The notes: a model not told the origin generated them from the letters alone. DNA of 64,000 nt from Prevotella sp. (GCA_017475265.1 JAFVFY010000003.1:44661-108660), one strand, 5' to 3'. Positions 30,364-40,310 are shown, numbered from the stretch's first letter. Translations and numbers: made by a program.

Positions 30364-31239
30364 TTAAATGCGGTCGAGGACTTTCTGAATGAGGGTGTCG
30401 ATGGTGTTCTTGTACTCAGTGTTCATCTCCTGCGCATAGCGGTTGGCAATGACCATGCAACAGGTCATGGCACGGTGGCCGAGGAGCGAGGCGAGGCCGG
30501 AAAGGGCAGAGGACTCCATCTCGAAGTTACAAATTTTCATTCCGTCGTATTCAAACGACTCTACCTTATCGTTCTGATTGGGGTCGGCCAGTGGTATGCG
30601 AATCTGTCGTCCCTGAGGGCCGTAGAAGCCGCCGCAGGAGACAGTATAGCCACGCACCATGTCGTCCTGTGCAATCTGGTCGATGAGCTGTGCGTCAGCT
30701 ATGGCCACGTATGGAGCGCCCTTGATGGGATCCCACTGCATGTGTTGTTTGAAAGCTTCCTCTAGTTGCAAGTCGCAAACGTCGTTACGTCCTCCATAGT
30801 AGTTGAGGAGGCCATCGAAGCCAATGCTCTTCACCGATGCTACGAAGGTGCCAGTGGGTGTGAAGGGCTGAAGGCCACCGCAGGTGCCGATACGCACGCA
30901 GGTCAACGTACGATGTTCAGGACGCTCCATGCGGGTGGTGTAATCGATGTTGGCCAATGTGTCGAGCTCAGTCATGACGATGTCGATATTGTCACAACCG
31001 ATGCCGTGGCTCTGGCAAGTGATGCGCTTGCCTTTATACGTACCAGTGATGGTGTGGAACTCACGGCTCTGCACCTCACACTCGCGGGTGTCTAAATGTT
31101 CGGCCACTGTATTTACACGAGCAGGGTCGCCCACAAGAATCACACGGTCAGCCAGTTGCTCTGGCTTCAGGTGGAGATGGAAGCAGGAGCCGTCTTCATT
31201 GATAATCAGCTCTGATGGGGGAAAACAGGTGTTATTCAT
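30364..31239 (-). CDS. Nucleoside phosphorylase (uridine phosphorylase-like)
   Basis: 291 residues of the NP-I family. VILVGDPARVNTVAEHL near 34-50 is the phosphate/ribose site start. SHGIGCDNIDIVMTEL and RIGTCGGLQPF near 115-125 are the family glycine-rich core. CNFEMESSALSGLASLLG near 235-252 is the ribose-binding glutamate motif. It splits pyrimidine nucleosides with phosphate; an exact preference for uridine is inferred. It overlaps the downstream PD40 gene by 4 bp. The 28-bp gap to ltaE carries an ACGATTT-type microrepeat. Confidence 0.88.
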   Translation of the reverse strand: MNNTCFPPSELIINEDGSCFHLHLKPEQLADRVILVGDPARVNTVAEHLDTRECEVQSREFHTITGTYKGKRITCQSHGIGCDNIDIVMTELDTLANIDYTTRMERPEHRTLTCVRIGTCGGLQPFTPTGTFVASVKSIGFDGLLNYYGGRNDVCDLQLEEAFKQHMQWDPIKGAPYVAIADAQLIDQIAQDDMVRGYTVSCGGFYGPQGRQIRIPLADPNQNDKVESFEYDGMKICNFEMESSALSGLASLLGHRAMTCCMVIANRYAQEMNTEYKNTIDTLIQKVLDRI

Positions 31240-32294
31240 AGTTTTGAGTTTATAGTTTTGTTCCTTTCTTCCTTTTCTTTCTGGCGTATCTGTAACAACA
31301 GCTCCTCCAGTTCTTTCTCGTCCTTGAGAATCGATTCTTTCATCAAGTCTTTGGCCTCAGGAGTAGCAATGGAATAGTCTTTGCGTTGCTCTGCCAGCAC
31401 TTTTCTCATTTTCTCAGCTTTCTGCCGCATGGTGTCCAGCTCAGACAATTGCTGAACGTTGTCACTACTTTCAACCTGACTATTATCGAAAGTCTGACGT
31501 GCAAGTGTGAGCCGTTCCATTGCCTTACGCCGTTCAGAACCATCACTCCAAGTGTCGGCAATACAATTGATGGCCGCCAATGAGCGAAGCTGCTCTGGGG
31601 TGTAGGCCTCCGACTGGTATACATGACGCGATGTGGAGGGAACAAATACATATATGCACACCATGTCCTCCGGCTGGCGACGGTCGGTGACGAAATAGCC
31701 GAGTTGCATAGGCTCGTCGATGACGTAGAGATAGTCGTTAGCCTCCGAGGCGAAGGGCATACCGATGTTCTCAGGGCGCAGGAAACTGCCGTTCTCAGCA
31801 TTGTAGCGGGTGACGAAGATGTCATAGCCTCCTATGCTCTTCTCGCCCTTCTGTGCATAGTAAAGCGTTGTTCCGTCGGGCATGACGTAGGGATAATTGG
31901 CATCATCGTCGCCAATGCCTTTCACCGGCACGGGGGATGTCCACTCTCCGCCGATGAAGTCGCTGGTGACAAGATAGGCGGCTGTGTCGCCCTGATGAAT
32001 CATGGCCTCGACACGATGGTCGCCCAACTCACTGGTGTACTGCCCTACCCCACCCTTCTGCAACAGAAAGCCGCACTCAGGCGACAACGGGATGTGACTG
32101 TAGAAATCGGACTTGGGCACTACGATGCTGTCGATGAACAGCACCTTCTGTGTAGCATCCAGCATCTGGGTGATAAGCGGATTCTCCACCACCTCTACCT
32201 TATTGTTTTTCTTCACGGCTTTGCGCTTCTGAGCATTTCCCTGCATGGGGAAAACAAGGGCAAAAAGCAAAAGTGTTATAATGTATTTTCTCAT
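31236..32294 (-). CDS. Secreted PD40-type beta-propeller protein
   Basis: 352 residues. The signal peptide reads MRKYIITLLLFALVFPMQGN and ends before AQKRKAVK. The centre (YPYVMPDGTTLYYAQKGEKS, then GGYDIFVTRYNAENGSFLRP) is a PD40/WD40-like blade repeat seen in TolB-like and OmpA-associated periplasmic proteins. The C-terminal ~100 residues are a Lys/Glu-rich coiled coil. It lies between the ribosomal cluster terminator and the nucleoside phosphorylase. A periplasmic role is expected, but its function is unknown. Confidence 0.75.
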   Translation of the reverse strand: MRKYIITLLLFALVFPMQGNAQKRKAVKKNNKVEVVENPLITQMLDATQKVLFIDSIVVPKSDFYSHIPLSPECGFLLQKGGVGQYTSELGDHRVEAMIHQGDTAAYLVTSDFIGGEWTSPVPVKGIGDDDANYPYVMPDGTTLYYAQKGEKSIGGYDIFVTRYNAENGSFLRPENIGMPFASEANDYLYVIDEPMQLGYFVTDRRQPEDMVCIYVFVPSTSRHVYQSEAYTPEQLRSLAAINCIADTWSDGSERRKAMERLTLARQTFDNSQVESSDNVQQLSELDTMRQKAEKMRKVLAEQRKDYSIATPEAKDLMKESILKDEKELEELLLQIRQKEKEERNKTINSKL

Positions 32295-32338
32295 GTCGAA
32301 AGATTAAACTGCTTAACCTCTTTTCGATTGTAATTGGC

Positions 32339-32370
32339 AATGCCCACCTCCCTAAGAGGAGATGGGCATT
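32339..32370 (-). terminator. Hairpin after the ribosomal supercluster
   Basis: AATGCCCA (32339-32346) pairs with TGGGCATT (32363-32370), with an additional CTCC/GGAG pairing inside. It lies 26 bp beyond the rplQ stop and before the PD40 gene. A T-rich tract follows on the plus strand only, so it may attenuate rather than fully terminate on the minus strand. Confidence 0.6.
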
Positions 32371-32395
32371 TCCTTTTGTAGTGTCGTAAGAATGA

Positions 32396-32908
32396 TTATT
32401 CTGCCTTGGCAGTCTCTTCAGCGGCGGGAGCTTCAGCTGCGGGAGCTTCAGCGACGGGAGCCTCCTGTGCGGGAGCCTCAGCGGCCTTCTGACCACCACG
32501 ACGACTACGACGAGTAGCCTTTTTCTTGGTGGTGTCCTTAGCCATATCCGGGTCGAAGTCGACCAGCTCGATGAAGCAAATCTCAGCACGGTCGCCCTGA
32601 CGGGTACCCAGCTTGATGATGCGGGTGTAGCCACCAGGACGGTCGCCCACCTTCTCGACGATGGGGCCGAAAAGCTCCTTGATAGCCTCCTTCTTCTGAA
32701 GGTAGCTGAAAACAACACGGCGAGAGTTTGTAGAGTCTTCCTTTGCCTTGGTGATGAGCGGCTCTACATACTTCTTCAGTTCCTTTGCCTTGGCGAGGGT
32801 CGTAGTGATTCTTTTGTGCTCGATCAGCGAGATGGCCATGTTGGCAAGCATGGCACGACGGTGGTCAGCAGTACGACCCAGATGATTGAATTTCTTATTG
32901 TGTCTCAT
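32396..32908 (-). CDS. rplQ: 50S ribosomal protein L17
   Basis: 170 residues. Starts [20 protein letters not shown], the invariant L17 N-terminus, and the conserved core ends near residue 120 ([12 protein letters not shown]). A C-terminal extension of about 45 residues begins with a basic [12 protein letters not shown] and continues as Ala/Pro/Glu repeats ([20 protein letters not shown]). Such tails are known in Bacteroidota L17 but vary in length. Last gene of the alpha operon. Confidence 0.97.
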   Translation of the reverse strand: MRHNKKFNHLGRTADHRRAMLANMAISLIEHKRITTTLAKAKELKKYVEPLITKAKEDSTNSRRVVFSYLQKKEAIKELFGPIVEKVGDRPGGYTRIIKLGTRQGDRAEICFIELVDFDPDMAKDTTKKKATRRSRRGGQKAAEAPAQEAPVAEAPAAEAPAAEETAKAE

Positions 32909-32981
32909 TTCTTTTTTAGTAGTTAAAAGGAATTAGATGTAGTTAGAAGTCATTACTTTTTACCCCTTCTTACTACAAAGG

Positions 32982-33974
32982 CTATTCCTTGTCTAATTTG
33001 TACTTTGCAATGTCGGTTCCAAACGACAGATTCAGACTCTCGAGCAAATCATCAAGCTCCGTGAGCGATTTCTTACCGAAGTTGCGGAACTTCAAGAGGT
33101 CGGTCTTGTTGTACTGCACCAGGTCGCCGAGTGTCTCCACGTCGGCAGCCTTCAGACAGTTGAGGGCACGAACGGAGAGGTTCATGTCGACAAGACGTGT
33201 CTTGAGCAGCTGGCGCATGTGCAAGATTTCCTCATCAAACTCCTGGTTGACCTCAGTCTCGTGGGTCTCCAGGGTGATCTTCTCATCGGAGAAGAGCATG
33301 AAGTGGTAGATGAGGATTTTGGCGGCCTCCTTCAGGGCATCCTTCGGGTGAATGGAACCGTCCGTCGTGACTTCGAGGATGAGCTTGTCGTAGTCGGTCT
33401 TCTGCTCGACACGATAAGGCTCAACGGCGTAGCGCACGTTACGGATGGGGGTGTAGATAGAGTCGATAGCTATGACGTTAACATCGGTGCAGAACTCACG
33501 GTTCTCGTCGGCAGGCACATAGCCTCGCCCCTTGTTAATCGTCAGGTCTATCTGCATTGAAGCTTTTGAGTCAAGATGACAAATCACCAAATCGGGATTT
33601 AACACTTCAAATCCGGTCAGATACTTGCCGATGTCACCGGCCTTGAACTCGGTAGAATTCTCAACGGTGATGCTGACTTTCTCGTTCTCGAATTCTTCTA
33701 CTACTTGCTTGAACCTCACCTGTTTGAGGTTCAAGATAATGTTGGTCACGTCCTCCTTAACACCAGGAACGGATGAGAACTCATGCTCCACACCACTTAT
33801 GCGGATGGTGTTGATGGCATAGCCCTCAAGCGATGAAAGGAGTATGCGGCGCAGGGCGTTGCCGATGGTCACACCGAAGCCCGGCTCCAACGGCCGGAAC
33901 TCGAACTTGCCGAACCGGTCGTTGGCTTCCAACATTACCACTTTATCGGGTTTTTGAAATGCTAATATCGCCAT
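32982..33974 (-). CDS. rpoA: RNA polymerase alpha subunit
   Basis: 330 residues. The N-terminal domain ([20 protein letters not shown] near 33-52) dimerises and assembles the polymerase; the C-terminal domain ([20 protein letters not shown] near 263-282, then [15 protein letters not shown]) binds DNA and activators. Length and order are normal. It lies between rpsD and rplQ, as in most Bacteroidota. Confidence 0.98.
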   Translation of the reverse strand: MAILAFQKPDKVVMLEANDRFGKFEFRPLEPGFGVTIGNALRRILLSSLEGYAINTIRISGVEHEFSSVPGVKEDVTNIILNLKQVRFKQVVEEFENEKVSITVENSTEFKAGDIGKYLTGFEVLNPDLVICHLDSKASMQIDLTINKGRGYVPADENREFCTDVNVIAIDSIYTPIRNVRYAVEPYRVEQKTDYDKLILEVTTDGSIHPKDALKEAAKILIYHFMLFSDEKITLETHETEVNQEFDEEILHMRQLLKTRLVDMNLSVRALNCLKAADVETLGDLVQYNKTDLLKFRNFGKKSLTELDDLLESLNLSFGTDIAKYKLDKE

Positions 33975-33988
33975 TAATTTAATGATTT

Positions 33989-34597
33989 TTAGTTCTTTGA
34001 GTACAACTCGACTATTAACTGCTCCTTGATGTTCTCGGGGATGTCCTCACGCTCGGGGCGGTGGAGGAACTTGCCAGCCTTCTGCTGCTCGTCCCACTCT
34101 ATCCAAGGATACTTGCTGTGGTTGAAACCTGCCAATGCATCAGCGATGACCTCGAGAGACTTTGACTTCTCACGGACACCGATAATCTGACCGGGCTTCA
34201 CGGAGTACGAAGGAATGTTCACTACCTTGCCATCGACGACGACGTGACGGTGACCAACGAGCTGACGGGCAGCTGCGCGGGTAGGAGCGAGCCCCAGACG
34301 GAACACCACGTTGTCGAGACGGCTCTCAAGAAGCTGCAGCAGCACCTCACCGGTGATACCGTCGGCCTTGGCGGCCTTCTCAAACATGATGCGGAACTGG
34401 CGCTCAAGCACTCCATACGTGTACTTGGCTTTCTGCTTCTCTGCCAGCATGACTGCATACTCCGACTGCTTGCGGCGGCGGTTCTGGCCATGCTGTCCCG
34501 GGGGGAAGTTCCTACGGGACAAAACTTTGTCCGGTCCGTAAATGGCTTCACCAAAACGGCGGGCAATCTTAGATTTCGGTCCAATATACTTTGCCAT
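33989..34597 (-). CDS. rpsD: 30S ribosomal protein S4
   Basis: 202 residues. Primary 16S rRNA-binding protein. Starts [20 protein letters not shown]; the S4/alpha-L fold lies near 95-160 ([20 protein letters not shown]). It lacks the N-terminal zinc cysteines of some S4 paralogues. Followed by rpoA after 14 bp and preceded by a repeat-rich spacer. Confidence 0.97.
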   Translation of the reverse strand: MAKYIGPKSKIARRFGEAIYGPDKVLSRRNFPPGQHGQNRRRKQSEYAVMLAEKQKAKYTYGVLERQFRIMFEKAAKADGITGEVLLQLLESRLDNVVFRLGLAPTRAAARQLVGHRHVVVDGKVVNIPSYSVKPGQIIGVREKSKSLEVIADALAGFNHSKYPWIEWDEQQKAGKFLHRPEREDIPENIKEQLIVELYSKN

Positions 34598-34609
34598 AAA
34601 TTCTTAAAA

Positions 34610-34684
34610 AAATTCGTTATTACGTTATCACGTTACTTCGTTATCATACTGAGTTATCACGTTATGACGTTATTTCGTTATAAC
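34610..34684. repeat. CGTTAT microrepeat spacer (rpsD-rpsK)
   Basis: About nine 8-nt units of the type NNCGTTAT fill the spacer between rpsK and rpsD. It resembles the spacer between rplD and rplW (46186-46224). No gene or standard promoter is seen in it. Confidence 0.7.
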
Positions 34685-34688
34685 GCCT

Positions 34689-35078
34689 TTACACGCGGCG
34701 GCGCTTCGGGGGACGGCAGCCATTGTGGGGCAGCGGAGTGACGTCAACAATCTCGGTCACCTCGATTCCAGCACCGTGGATGGCGCGGATGGCGCTCTCA
34801 CGACCATTACCGGGACCCTTCACGTATGCCTTCACCTTGCGCAGACCCAGGTCGAAAGCGACCTTGGCACAATCCTCAGCAGCCATCTGGGCAGCGTACG
34901 GAGTGTTCTTCTTGGAGCCACGGAAGCCCATCTTGCCAGCCGACGACCAGGAGATAACCTGACCCTCGTCGTTGGCCAGAGACACTATAACATTATTGAA
35001 AGAGCTGTGAACATGGAGCTGGCCAAGGGCGGTCACCTTCACGTTTCTTTTCTTCGATACGACTGTTTTCTTTGCCAT
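34689..35078 (-). CDS. rpsK: 30S ribosomal protein S11
   Basis: 129 residues. Platform protein of the 30S subunit. Contains [20 protein letters not shown] near 23-42, [20 protein letters not shown] near 81-100 and the terminal [10 protein letters not shown]. All family hallmarks are present. Starts [15 protein letters not shown]; order rpsM-rpsK-rpsD is standard. Confidence 0.97.
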   Translation of the reverse strand: MAKKTVVSKKRNVKVTALGQLHVHSSFNNVIVSLANDEGQVISWSSAGKMGFRGSKKNTPYAAQMAAEDCAKVAFDLGLRKVKAYVKGPGNGRESAIRAIHGAGIEVTEIVDVTPLPHNGCRPPKRRRV

Positions 35079-35082
35079 AGTA

Positions 35083-35154
35083 ATTCTAAATTCTTAATTG
35101 TTAATCGCCAAAGGCGAAAACTCTTAATTCTTAAATCTTAATTCTTAACTCTAA
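35083..35154. repeat. TCTTAATT microrepeat spacer (rpsM-rpsK)
   Basis: Six near copies of TTCTTAATT/TCTTAACT surround a small CGCCAAAGGCG hairpin. It fills the spacer between rpsM and rpsK and belongs to the same class of short-unit repeats as the other ribosomal spacers. Confidence 0.65.
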
Positions 35155-35535
35155 TTACTTCGTGGCCTTCTTCTTATTAGCAACAGTCTTCTTCTTACCC
35201 TTACGGGTACGAGCATTATTCTTTGTGCTCTGTCCACGAACGGGGAGACCATTACGATGACGCACTCCACGATAGCAACCAATATCCATCAGTCGCTTGA
35301 TGTTCAGCTGGATCTCTGTGCGGAGATCACCTTCAACCTTAAATTCAGCGCCGATGATTTCACGGATTTTGGCAGCCTGGTCGTCACTCCATTCGTTGAC
35401 TTTCAGGTCGCGGCTCACGCCGGCCTTGTCCAATATCTTTGCTGAACTACTTCGACCAATACCATAGATATAGGTCAATGCGATTTCGCCACGCTTGTTC
35501 TGGGGCAAATCTACTCCAACAATTCTTATTGCCAT
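35155..35535 (-). CDS. rpsM: 30S ribosomal protein S13
   Basis: 126 residues. Head protein contacting the P-site tRNA and the 50S subunit. Starts [20 protein letters not shown] and has the H2TH region and the C-terminal [20 protein letters not shown] motif with a basic Lys-rich tail. Typical in length. Confidence 0.97.
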   Translation of the reverse strand: MAIRIVGVDLPQNKRGEIALTYIYGIGRSSSAKILDKAGVSRDLKVNEWSDDQAAKIREIIGAEFKVEGDLRTEIQLNIKRLMDIGCYRGVRHRNGLPVRGQSTKNNARTRKGKKKTVANKKKATK

Positions 35536-35570
35536 TTGTTAATGAAAATGATAAATAAAAAGTTAATAAT

Positions 35571-35687
35571 TTAACCCTGACGCATCTTGTACTTAGGGTT
35601 CTTCTTGTTGATTACGAACAGGCGACCCTTGCGACGAACGATTTTGCAGTCGGGGGTGCGCTTCTTCAACGATGCTCTTGTCTTCAT
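35571..35687 (-). CDS. rpmJ: 50S ribosomal protein L36
   Basis: 38 residues, read directly: [20 protein letters not shown] then [18 protein letters not shown]. Only one cysteine of the usual CxxC...C...H zinc set remains (DCKIV), so this is the zinc-free form common in Bacteroidota. It lies between infA and rpsM, its usual place. Confidence 0.93.
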   Translation of the reverse strand: MKTRASLKKRTPDCKIVRRKGRLFVINKKNPKYKMRQG

Positions 35688-35706
35688 AACAGTGTCTTAA
35701 AAGGGT

Positions 35707-35925
35707 TTATTTGTATCGGAAAACGATTCTTCCTTTGGTCAGGTCGTAGGGGCTCATCTCGACCTTGACCTTGTCACCGGGCAAAATACGAATGTAATGC
35801 AGACGCATCTTTCCCGAAATGTGTGCGATAATCTGCACACCATTCTCCAGTTCTACACGGAACATGGCATTGGAGAGGCTCTCCAATATCGTTCCGTCCT
35901 GCTCAATGGCATTTTGTTTTGACAT
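35707..35925 (-). CDS. infA: Translation initiation factor IF-1
   Basis: 72 residues, a single S1/OB fold. Starts [20 protein letters not shown], with [20 protein letters not shown] and a final GRIVFRYK. It blocks the A site during initiation. Located between map and rpmJ, 19 bp from rpmJ. Confidence 0.97.
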   Translation of the reverse strand: MSKQNAIEQDGTILESLSNAMFRVELENGVQIIAHISGKMRLHYIRILPGDKVKVEMSPYDLTKGRIVFRYK

Positions 35926-35933
35926 GCTTTTTA

Positions 35934-36734
35934 CTAATAAATATGACCTTCAATTTCTTCTATTTCTTCAAACGAGGATAAGATTTCAGACTTTCCACGG
36001 CGTACGACTATCGTGTGCTCGAAGTGTGCCGCGGGTTTTCCGTCGCGGGTACATACGCTCCATCTGTCTGGTTTTAGATAGATGTCACGCTTACCCATGG
36101 TAATCATCGGCTCAATGGCGATGCACATTGCGGCTTTCAGCATCACGCCGTTGCCGCGACGACCGTAATTCGGTACTTGCGGGTCTTCGTGCATCTCGCG
36201 TCCTATGCCGTGACCTGTCAGCTCGCGCACAATACCGTAGCCTTGTGCCTCGCAGAGACTTTGCACCGCATAGCTGATATCACCAAGATGATTCCCCGCA
36301 ACAGCTGCCTCTATGCCTTTGTAGAGAGAAGCCCTGGTTGTGCGAAGCAGTTTGTCCACTTCTTCAGAGACTTCACCCACTCGGAACGTATAGGCTGAGT
36401 CGCCGTTGAATCCATCGAGGAGCGTCCCGCAGTCTATCGAGATGATGTCGCCATCCTTCAAGACAGTGTCCTTCCCAGGAACACCGTGCACCACACAGTC
36501 GTTGACCGACGTACAGATGCTTGCGGGAAACGGCCCTCCGTATGGATTCGGGAACCCCTTGAAAGTGGGCACGGCGTGATGGTCACGTATGAACTCATCG
36601 GCCACCTTGTCCAACTGGAGGGTCGTCACTCCAGGTTTTATATGTTTCGCCAATTCGCCAAGCGTTTTACCAACAAGTTGGTTCGCTTGGCGCATTAGCT
36701 CAATCTCATCCTCAGTCTTCAGGAAGATATTCAT
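35934..36734 (-). CDS. map: Methionine aminopeptidase, type I
   Basis: 266 residues. Removes the initiator Met from nascent proteins. Metal ligands are visible: the Asp pair in [19 protein letters not shown], His in [13 protein letters not shown], Glu in [11 protein letters not shown] and Glu in HFEHTIVV. The catalytic His lies in [10 protein letters not shown]. The start [20 protein letters not shown] is 9 bp after the secY stop. Confidence 0.97.
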   Translation of the reverse strand: MNIFLKTEDEIELMRQANQLVGKTLGELAKHIKPGVTTLQLDKVADEFIRDHHAVPTFKGFPNPYGGPFPASICTSVNDCVVHGVPGKDTVLKDGDIISIDCGTLLDGFNGDSAYTFRVGEVSEEVDKLLRTTRASLYKGIEAAVAGNHLGDISYAVQSLCEAQGYGIVRELTGHGIGREMHEDPQVPNYGRRGNGVMLKAAMCIAIEPMITMGKRDIYLKPDRWSVCTRDGKPAAHFEHTIVVRRGKSEILSSFEEIEEIEGHIY

Positions 36735-36743
36735 CAGGCTATT

Positions 36744-38093
36744 TTAGTAGGCAGCAATGCCACCAATGTTGCGACCGTGTATGCGGCCCGAGCTGAGCAG
36801 ACCGTCATAATGACGCATGAGCAGGTGGCTCTCAATCTGCTGGAGCGTGTCGAGCACCACACCAACAAGGATGAGCAGAGATGTGCCACCGAAGAACTGA
36901 GCGAACTCCTGCTTCACGTCAAGCAGACCAGCGAATGCCGGCATGATGGCGATGAAGGCGATGAACAGCGAACCGGGCAGCGTGATGCGTGACATAACAG
37001 TGTCGATGTACTCAGCAGTGTCCTTACCGGGCTTCACGCCAGGGATGAAGCCATTGTTGCGCTTCATATCCTCTGCCATCTGTGTGGGGTTCAGTGTAAT
37101 AGCGGTATAGAAATAGGTAAAGGCGATGATGAGGGCTGCGAAGATGACATTGTACAACCAACTCTGGTGGTCAGTCATCGAACGCATGAACCAGCTTGCG
37201 TTCTGCGGATCTGCATACTGCAAGAATGCCAGGGGGATGAACATCAATGCCTGGGCAAAGATGATAGGCATCACGTTAGCAGCGAACAGCTTCAACGGAA
37301 TGTACTGGCGTGCGCCGCCGTACGTCTTATTACCTACTACGCGCTTTGCATACTGTACGGGAATCTTGCGGACACCCTGTACCAATACTATAGATGCGCA
37401 AACAACTGCATAGAGAATGATAATCTCAATGAGGAACATCACCAGACCACCACCAGTAGCAGCAGCGAAACGTGAGCCTACCTCCTGCACGAAAGCCTGG
37501 GGCAGACGTGCAATGATACCAATCATAATGATCATCGAGACACCATTACCTATACCCTTATCGGTGATGCGCTCACCCAGCCAGAGGATGAACATACTTC
37601 CTGCAGCAAGGATGATAGTAGCGGGAACCATAAAGACGGGCCAGCTGATGCCTGAGGCAAGGGCCGAACCCACCTGATACTTCAGGTTGATGAGATAGCT
37701 CGGTGCCTGGAACAGCAGGATAGCCACTGTCAAGTACCGAGTATACATGCTTATCTTTTTACGTCCGCTCTCACCTTCACGCTGCATCTTCTGGAAATAA
37801 GGCACAGCGACGGCAAGAATCTGCATCACGATAGAAGCCGAGATGTAAGGCATGATTCCCAGCGCGAAGATGGAAGCGTGGGAAAAAGCACCACCCGAGA
37901 ACATGTCGAGAAGTGACATCAGACCGCCCTCCGTCTGCTTGTGCAGGGCGTCAAGGCTGTTAAAGTCAATGCCCGGCAACACAATCTTGGAGCCAAAGCG
38001 ATAGATTGCGACGAAAAGAACGGTGATAAGAATGCGCTGACGCAGATCCTCAATCTTCCAGATGTTCTTCAGGGTGTCAATAAACTTCTTCAT
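36744..38093 (-). CDS. secY: Protein translocase subunit SecY
   Basis: 449 residues with ten hydrophobic segments; the inner-membrane channel for secreted and membrane proteins. Recognisable: FRFGSKIVLPGIDFNSLD-type first loop (near 33-50), the plug region (LLDMFSGGAFSHASIFALGI near 61-80), RRIPVQYA-like basic loop (VRKIPVQYAKRVVG) and the C-terminal LLMRHYDGLL. Normal length. Preceded by rplO. Confidence 0.98.
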   Translation of the reverse strand: MKKFIDTLKNIWKIEDLRQRILITVLFVAIYRFGSKIVLPGIDFNSLDALHKQTEGGLMSLLDMFSGGAFSHASIFALGIMPYISASIVMQILAVAVPYFQKMQREGESGRKKISMYTRYLTVAILLFQAPSYLINLKYQVGSALASGISWPVFMVPATIILAAGSMFILWLGERITDKGIGNGVSMIIMIGIIARLPQAFVQEVGSRFAAATGGGLVMFLIEIIILYAVVCASIVLVQGVRKIPVQYAKRVVGNKTYGGARQYIPLKLFAANVMPIIFAQALMFIPLAFLQYADPQNASWFMRSMTDHQSWLYNVIFAALIIAFTYFYTAITLNPTQMAEDMKRNNGFIPGVKPGKDTAEYIDTVMSRITLPGSLFIAFIAIMPAFAGLLDVKQEFAQFFGGTSLLILVGVVLDTLQQIESHLLMRHYDGLLSSGRIHGRNIGGIAAY

Positions 38094-38107
38094 CGTAGCT
38101 TAATTGT

Positions 38108-38554
38108 TTAGATTATTGTTGCGTTTCCACCGGCAGCCTTGATGGCTTCCTCGGCTTTCTTTGAGAAGGCATTAGCCTCCACGTCAATCTTAGCCTTAAT
38201 CTCGCCATTGGCCAGAACCTTCACCAGCTCCTTGCCATTGGTAAGACCAGCAGCCACCAGCTCGGCGACACCAATCTTGGTGAGACCCTTCTCCTCAGAC
38301 AGTTTCTGTAGCGTGGAGAGGTTCACGGCGAAGTACTCCTTGTGGTTGATGTTCTTGAATCCAGACTTCGGGAGACGGCGCTGGAGTGGCATCTGACCAC
38401 CCTCAAAACCTACCTTCTTCTTGTAACCCGAACGAGCCTTGGCACCCTTGTGACCGCGTGTGGACGTGCCACCGAGACCAGAGCCGGGACCACGACCGAT
38501 GCGGCGGCGTGAATGAGTAGAACCGGCAGCAGGCTTCAAATTATTCAGTTTCAT
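38108..38554 (-). CDS. rplO: 50S ribosomal protein L15
   Basis: 148 residues. Starts MKLNNLKPAAGSTHSRRRIG and continues with the glycine-rich GRGPGSGLGGTSTRGHKG block that threads into 23S rRNA, then a globular C-terminal domain ending FSKKAEEAIKAAGGNATII. Length is typical. Located between rpmD and secY. Confidence 0.97.
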   Translation of the reverse strand: MKLNNLKPAAGSTHSRRRIGRGPGSGLGGTSTRGHKGAKARSGYKKKVGFEGGQMPLQRRLPKSGFKNINHKEYFAVNLSTLQKLSEEKGLTKIGVAELVAAGLTNGKELVKVLANGEIKAKIDVEANAFSKKAEEAIKAAGGNATII

Positions 38555-38588
38555 AATTACGGATATCTGTTTAAGTTGTGATTACTGT

Positions 38589-38654
38589 TTAGTCGATAAC
38601 GTTCACCAGATGATGCACATCTTAGTCAACGATGGTCACCAGATGATGCACCTT
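38589..38654 (-). repeat. 33-nt tandem duplication at the rpmD 3' end
   Basis: Two adjacent 33-nt units (38589-38621 and 38622-38654) match at about 25 positions, including CACCAGATGATGCAC. The upstream unit encodes the last L30 residues and stop (VHHLVTIVD-stop). The second unit, after the stop, would read DVHHLVNVID-stop in the same frame. Confidence 0.85.
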
Positions 38655-38798
38655 GCGAATCATGCCACGGATAGCGGGAGAGTCCTCCTTCTCCACCACC
38701 TGACCTATCTTGCGGAGGCCAATGGCTTCGAGGGTACGCTTCTGGTCAACGGGATAACCGATTTTACTCTTAATCTGCTTTACTTTAATTGTTGCCAT
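38622..38798 (-). CDS. rpmD: 50S ribosomal protein L30
   Basis: 58 residues, read directly: MATIKVKQIKSKIGYPVDQK at the start, with LRKIGQVVEKEDSPAIRGMI in the middle and VHHLVTIVD at the end. This is the full family length and layout. Located between rpsE and rplO. The 3' end is duplicated beyond the stop codon (see repeat 38589-38654). Confidence 0.95.
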   Translation of the reverse strand: MATIKVKQIKSKIGYPVDQKRTLEAIGLRKIGQVVEKEDSPAIRGMIRKVHHLVTIVD

Positions 38799-38820
38799 AG
38801 TCTTATTCTCCTCGTTTTAA

Positions 38821-39333
38821 TTATCCATTGAACACTTTGTCCATGCTAATACCACGTGTGCCAGCCACAGTGTAGGCGTCGCGCATCTGGCTCAGTGCCA
38901 CGATGGTAGCCTTCACCAGGTTGTGGGGGTTCGACGAACCCTTTGACTTTGCGAGCACATCCTTCACACCAGCACTCTCGAGCACGGCACGCATAGCACC
39001 ACCGGCCACAAGACCCGTACCAGCAGCTGCCGGCTTCAGGAACACCTGTGCACCACCGAAGTGAGCCTCCATCTCGTGAGGAATGGTACCCTTCAGCACG
39101 GGCACTTTGACAAGATTCTTCTTGGCAGACTCAACACCCTTGGCGATAGCTGCCTGCACCTCACCAGCCTTACCCAGGCCCCAGCCGATAACACCGTTGC
39201 CGTCGCCGACAACCACGATGGCTGCGAAAGTGAATGTGCGACCACCCTTGGTCACCTTGGTAACACGGTTGATGGCAACCAGTCTGTCTTTCAGTTCAAC
39301 GTCACTATTTACTCTAACTCTGTTCATTGCCAT
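38821..39333 (-). CDS. rpsE: 30S ribosomal protein S5
   Basis: 170 residues. Proofreading-related 30S protein. Starts [20 protein letters not shown], with [20 protein letters not shown] near 34-53 (dsRBD fold) and the C-terminal [20 protein letters not shown]. Length and motifs normal. Located between rplR and rpmD. Confidence 0.97.
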   Translation of the reverse strand: MAMNRVRVNSDVELKDRLVAINRVTKVTKGGRTFTFAAIVVVGDGNGVIGWGLGKAGEVQAAIAKGVESAKKNLVKVPVLKGTIPHEMEAHFGGAQVFLKPAAAGTGLVAGGAMRAVLESAGVKDVLAKSKGSSNPHNLVKATIVALSQMRDAYTVAGTRGISMDKVFNG

Positions 39334-39339
39334 AATCGT

Positions 39340-39684
39340 TTAAAAATTAAGTCCACCTTTACGGGCTGCATCAGCAAGCGACTTTACGCGGCCATGATAG
39401 AGGTAGCCATTGCGGTCGAAAACCACGGCGCTCACACCAGCCTCCTTTGCCTTAGCGGCAATCAGTTCACCCACCTTTGCGGCCTGGTCAATCTTCGGCA
39501 TGGCCTCGAGGCCAAGTGAAGAAGCGGCAGCAAGTGTTTTACCTTCCAAATCATTAATCACCTGAACGTAGATCTGCTTGTTGGAGCGGAACACGCTCAT
39601 GCGGGGACGCTCGGCTGTGCCGAACACGCTCTTACGAATTCTGTATTTAATCTTGATTCGTCTTTCAACTTTCTTCGTTGTCAT
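39340..39684 (-). CDS. rplR: 50S ribosomal protein L18
   Basis: 114 residues; binds 5S rRNA. Basic N-terminus [20 protein letters not shown], then [20 protein letters not shown] and the C-terminal [20 protein letters not shown] with KGGLNF. All conserved blocks are intact. Confidence 0.97.
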   Translation of the reverse strand: MTTKKVERRIKIKYRIRKSVFGTAERPRMSVFRSNKQIYVQVINDLEGKTLAAASSLGLEAMPKIDQAAKVGELIAAKAKEAGVSAVVFDRNGYLYHGRVKSLADAARKGGLNF

Positions 39685-39691
39685 AATCCTA

Positions 39692-39723
39692 ATTTACGAT
39701 TTAAGAATTTACGATTTACGATT
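39692..39723. repeat. ATTTACG microrepeat spacer (rplF-rplR)
   Basis: Three to four copies of a 7-nt ATTTACG unit in the spacer between rplF and rplR. The same unit recurs at 44572-44603 and near 30350, far apart on the chromosome. Confidence 0.65.
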
Positions 39724-39725
39724 AA

Positions 39726-40295
39726 TTACTTGGCTGAAGCCGACTTACCCGACTTACGACGGATGACCTCACCCTTGAACAAGATACCCTTTCCTTTGTA
39801 AGGCTCAGGCTTGCGGAAAGAACGAATTTTAGCACAGATGAGTCCGAGCAGCTGCTTGTCTGCCGACTCCAGTATGAGCTGCGGGTTCTGGTTACGCTCA
39901 GACTTTGTCTCCACTTTCACCTCCTTGGGGAGCTGGATGAAGATGGGGTGCGTATAACCGAGCGAGAACTCAATGAGGTTACCCTGATTGCTGACGCGGT
40001 AGCCCACGCCAACGAGTTCCATCTCTTTCTTATAACCCTCGCTGACACCAACAACCATGTTGTTCACAAGTGCGCGGTAGAGGCCATGGAAAGCCTGCTT
40101 CTGCTTGATGTTCACGGGGCTGTTCTCGTCTACCTCAAACGTTACGTGACCATCTTCGATCTTCACGTTGATAGACTTGTCGACCTTCTGACTCAGTTCG
40201 CCCTTGGGACCCTTCACGGTTACGACACCGTCCTTGTCCTGCGTTACCGTAACGCCTGCGGGTATACTAATTGGCAATTTTCCTATTCTTGACAT
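39726..40295 (-). CDS. rplF: 50S ribosomal protein L6
   Basis: 189 residues from MSRIGKLPISIPAGVTVTQD; the ATG five codons upstream is not needed and lies against the rpsH stop. Two L6 repeats are seen, with GVSEGYKKEMELVGVGYRVS near 85-104 and KPEPYKGKGILFKGEVIRRK near the end. It stabilises the GTPase-associated region of the 50S subunit. Confidence 0.97.
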   Translation of the reverse strand: MSRIGKLPISIPAGVTVTQDKDGVVTVKGPKGELSQKVDKSINVKIEDGHVTFEVDENSPVNIKQKQAFHGLYRALVNNMVVGVSEGYKKEMELVGVGYRVSNQGNLIEFSLGYTHPIFIQLPKEVKVETKSERNQNPQLILESADKQLLGLICAKIRSFRKPEPYKGKGILFKGEVIRRKSGKSASAK

Positions 40296-40310
40296 AATAC
40301 GGTCCTCCAA

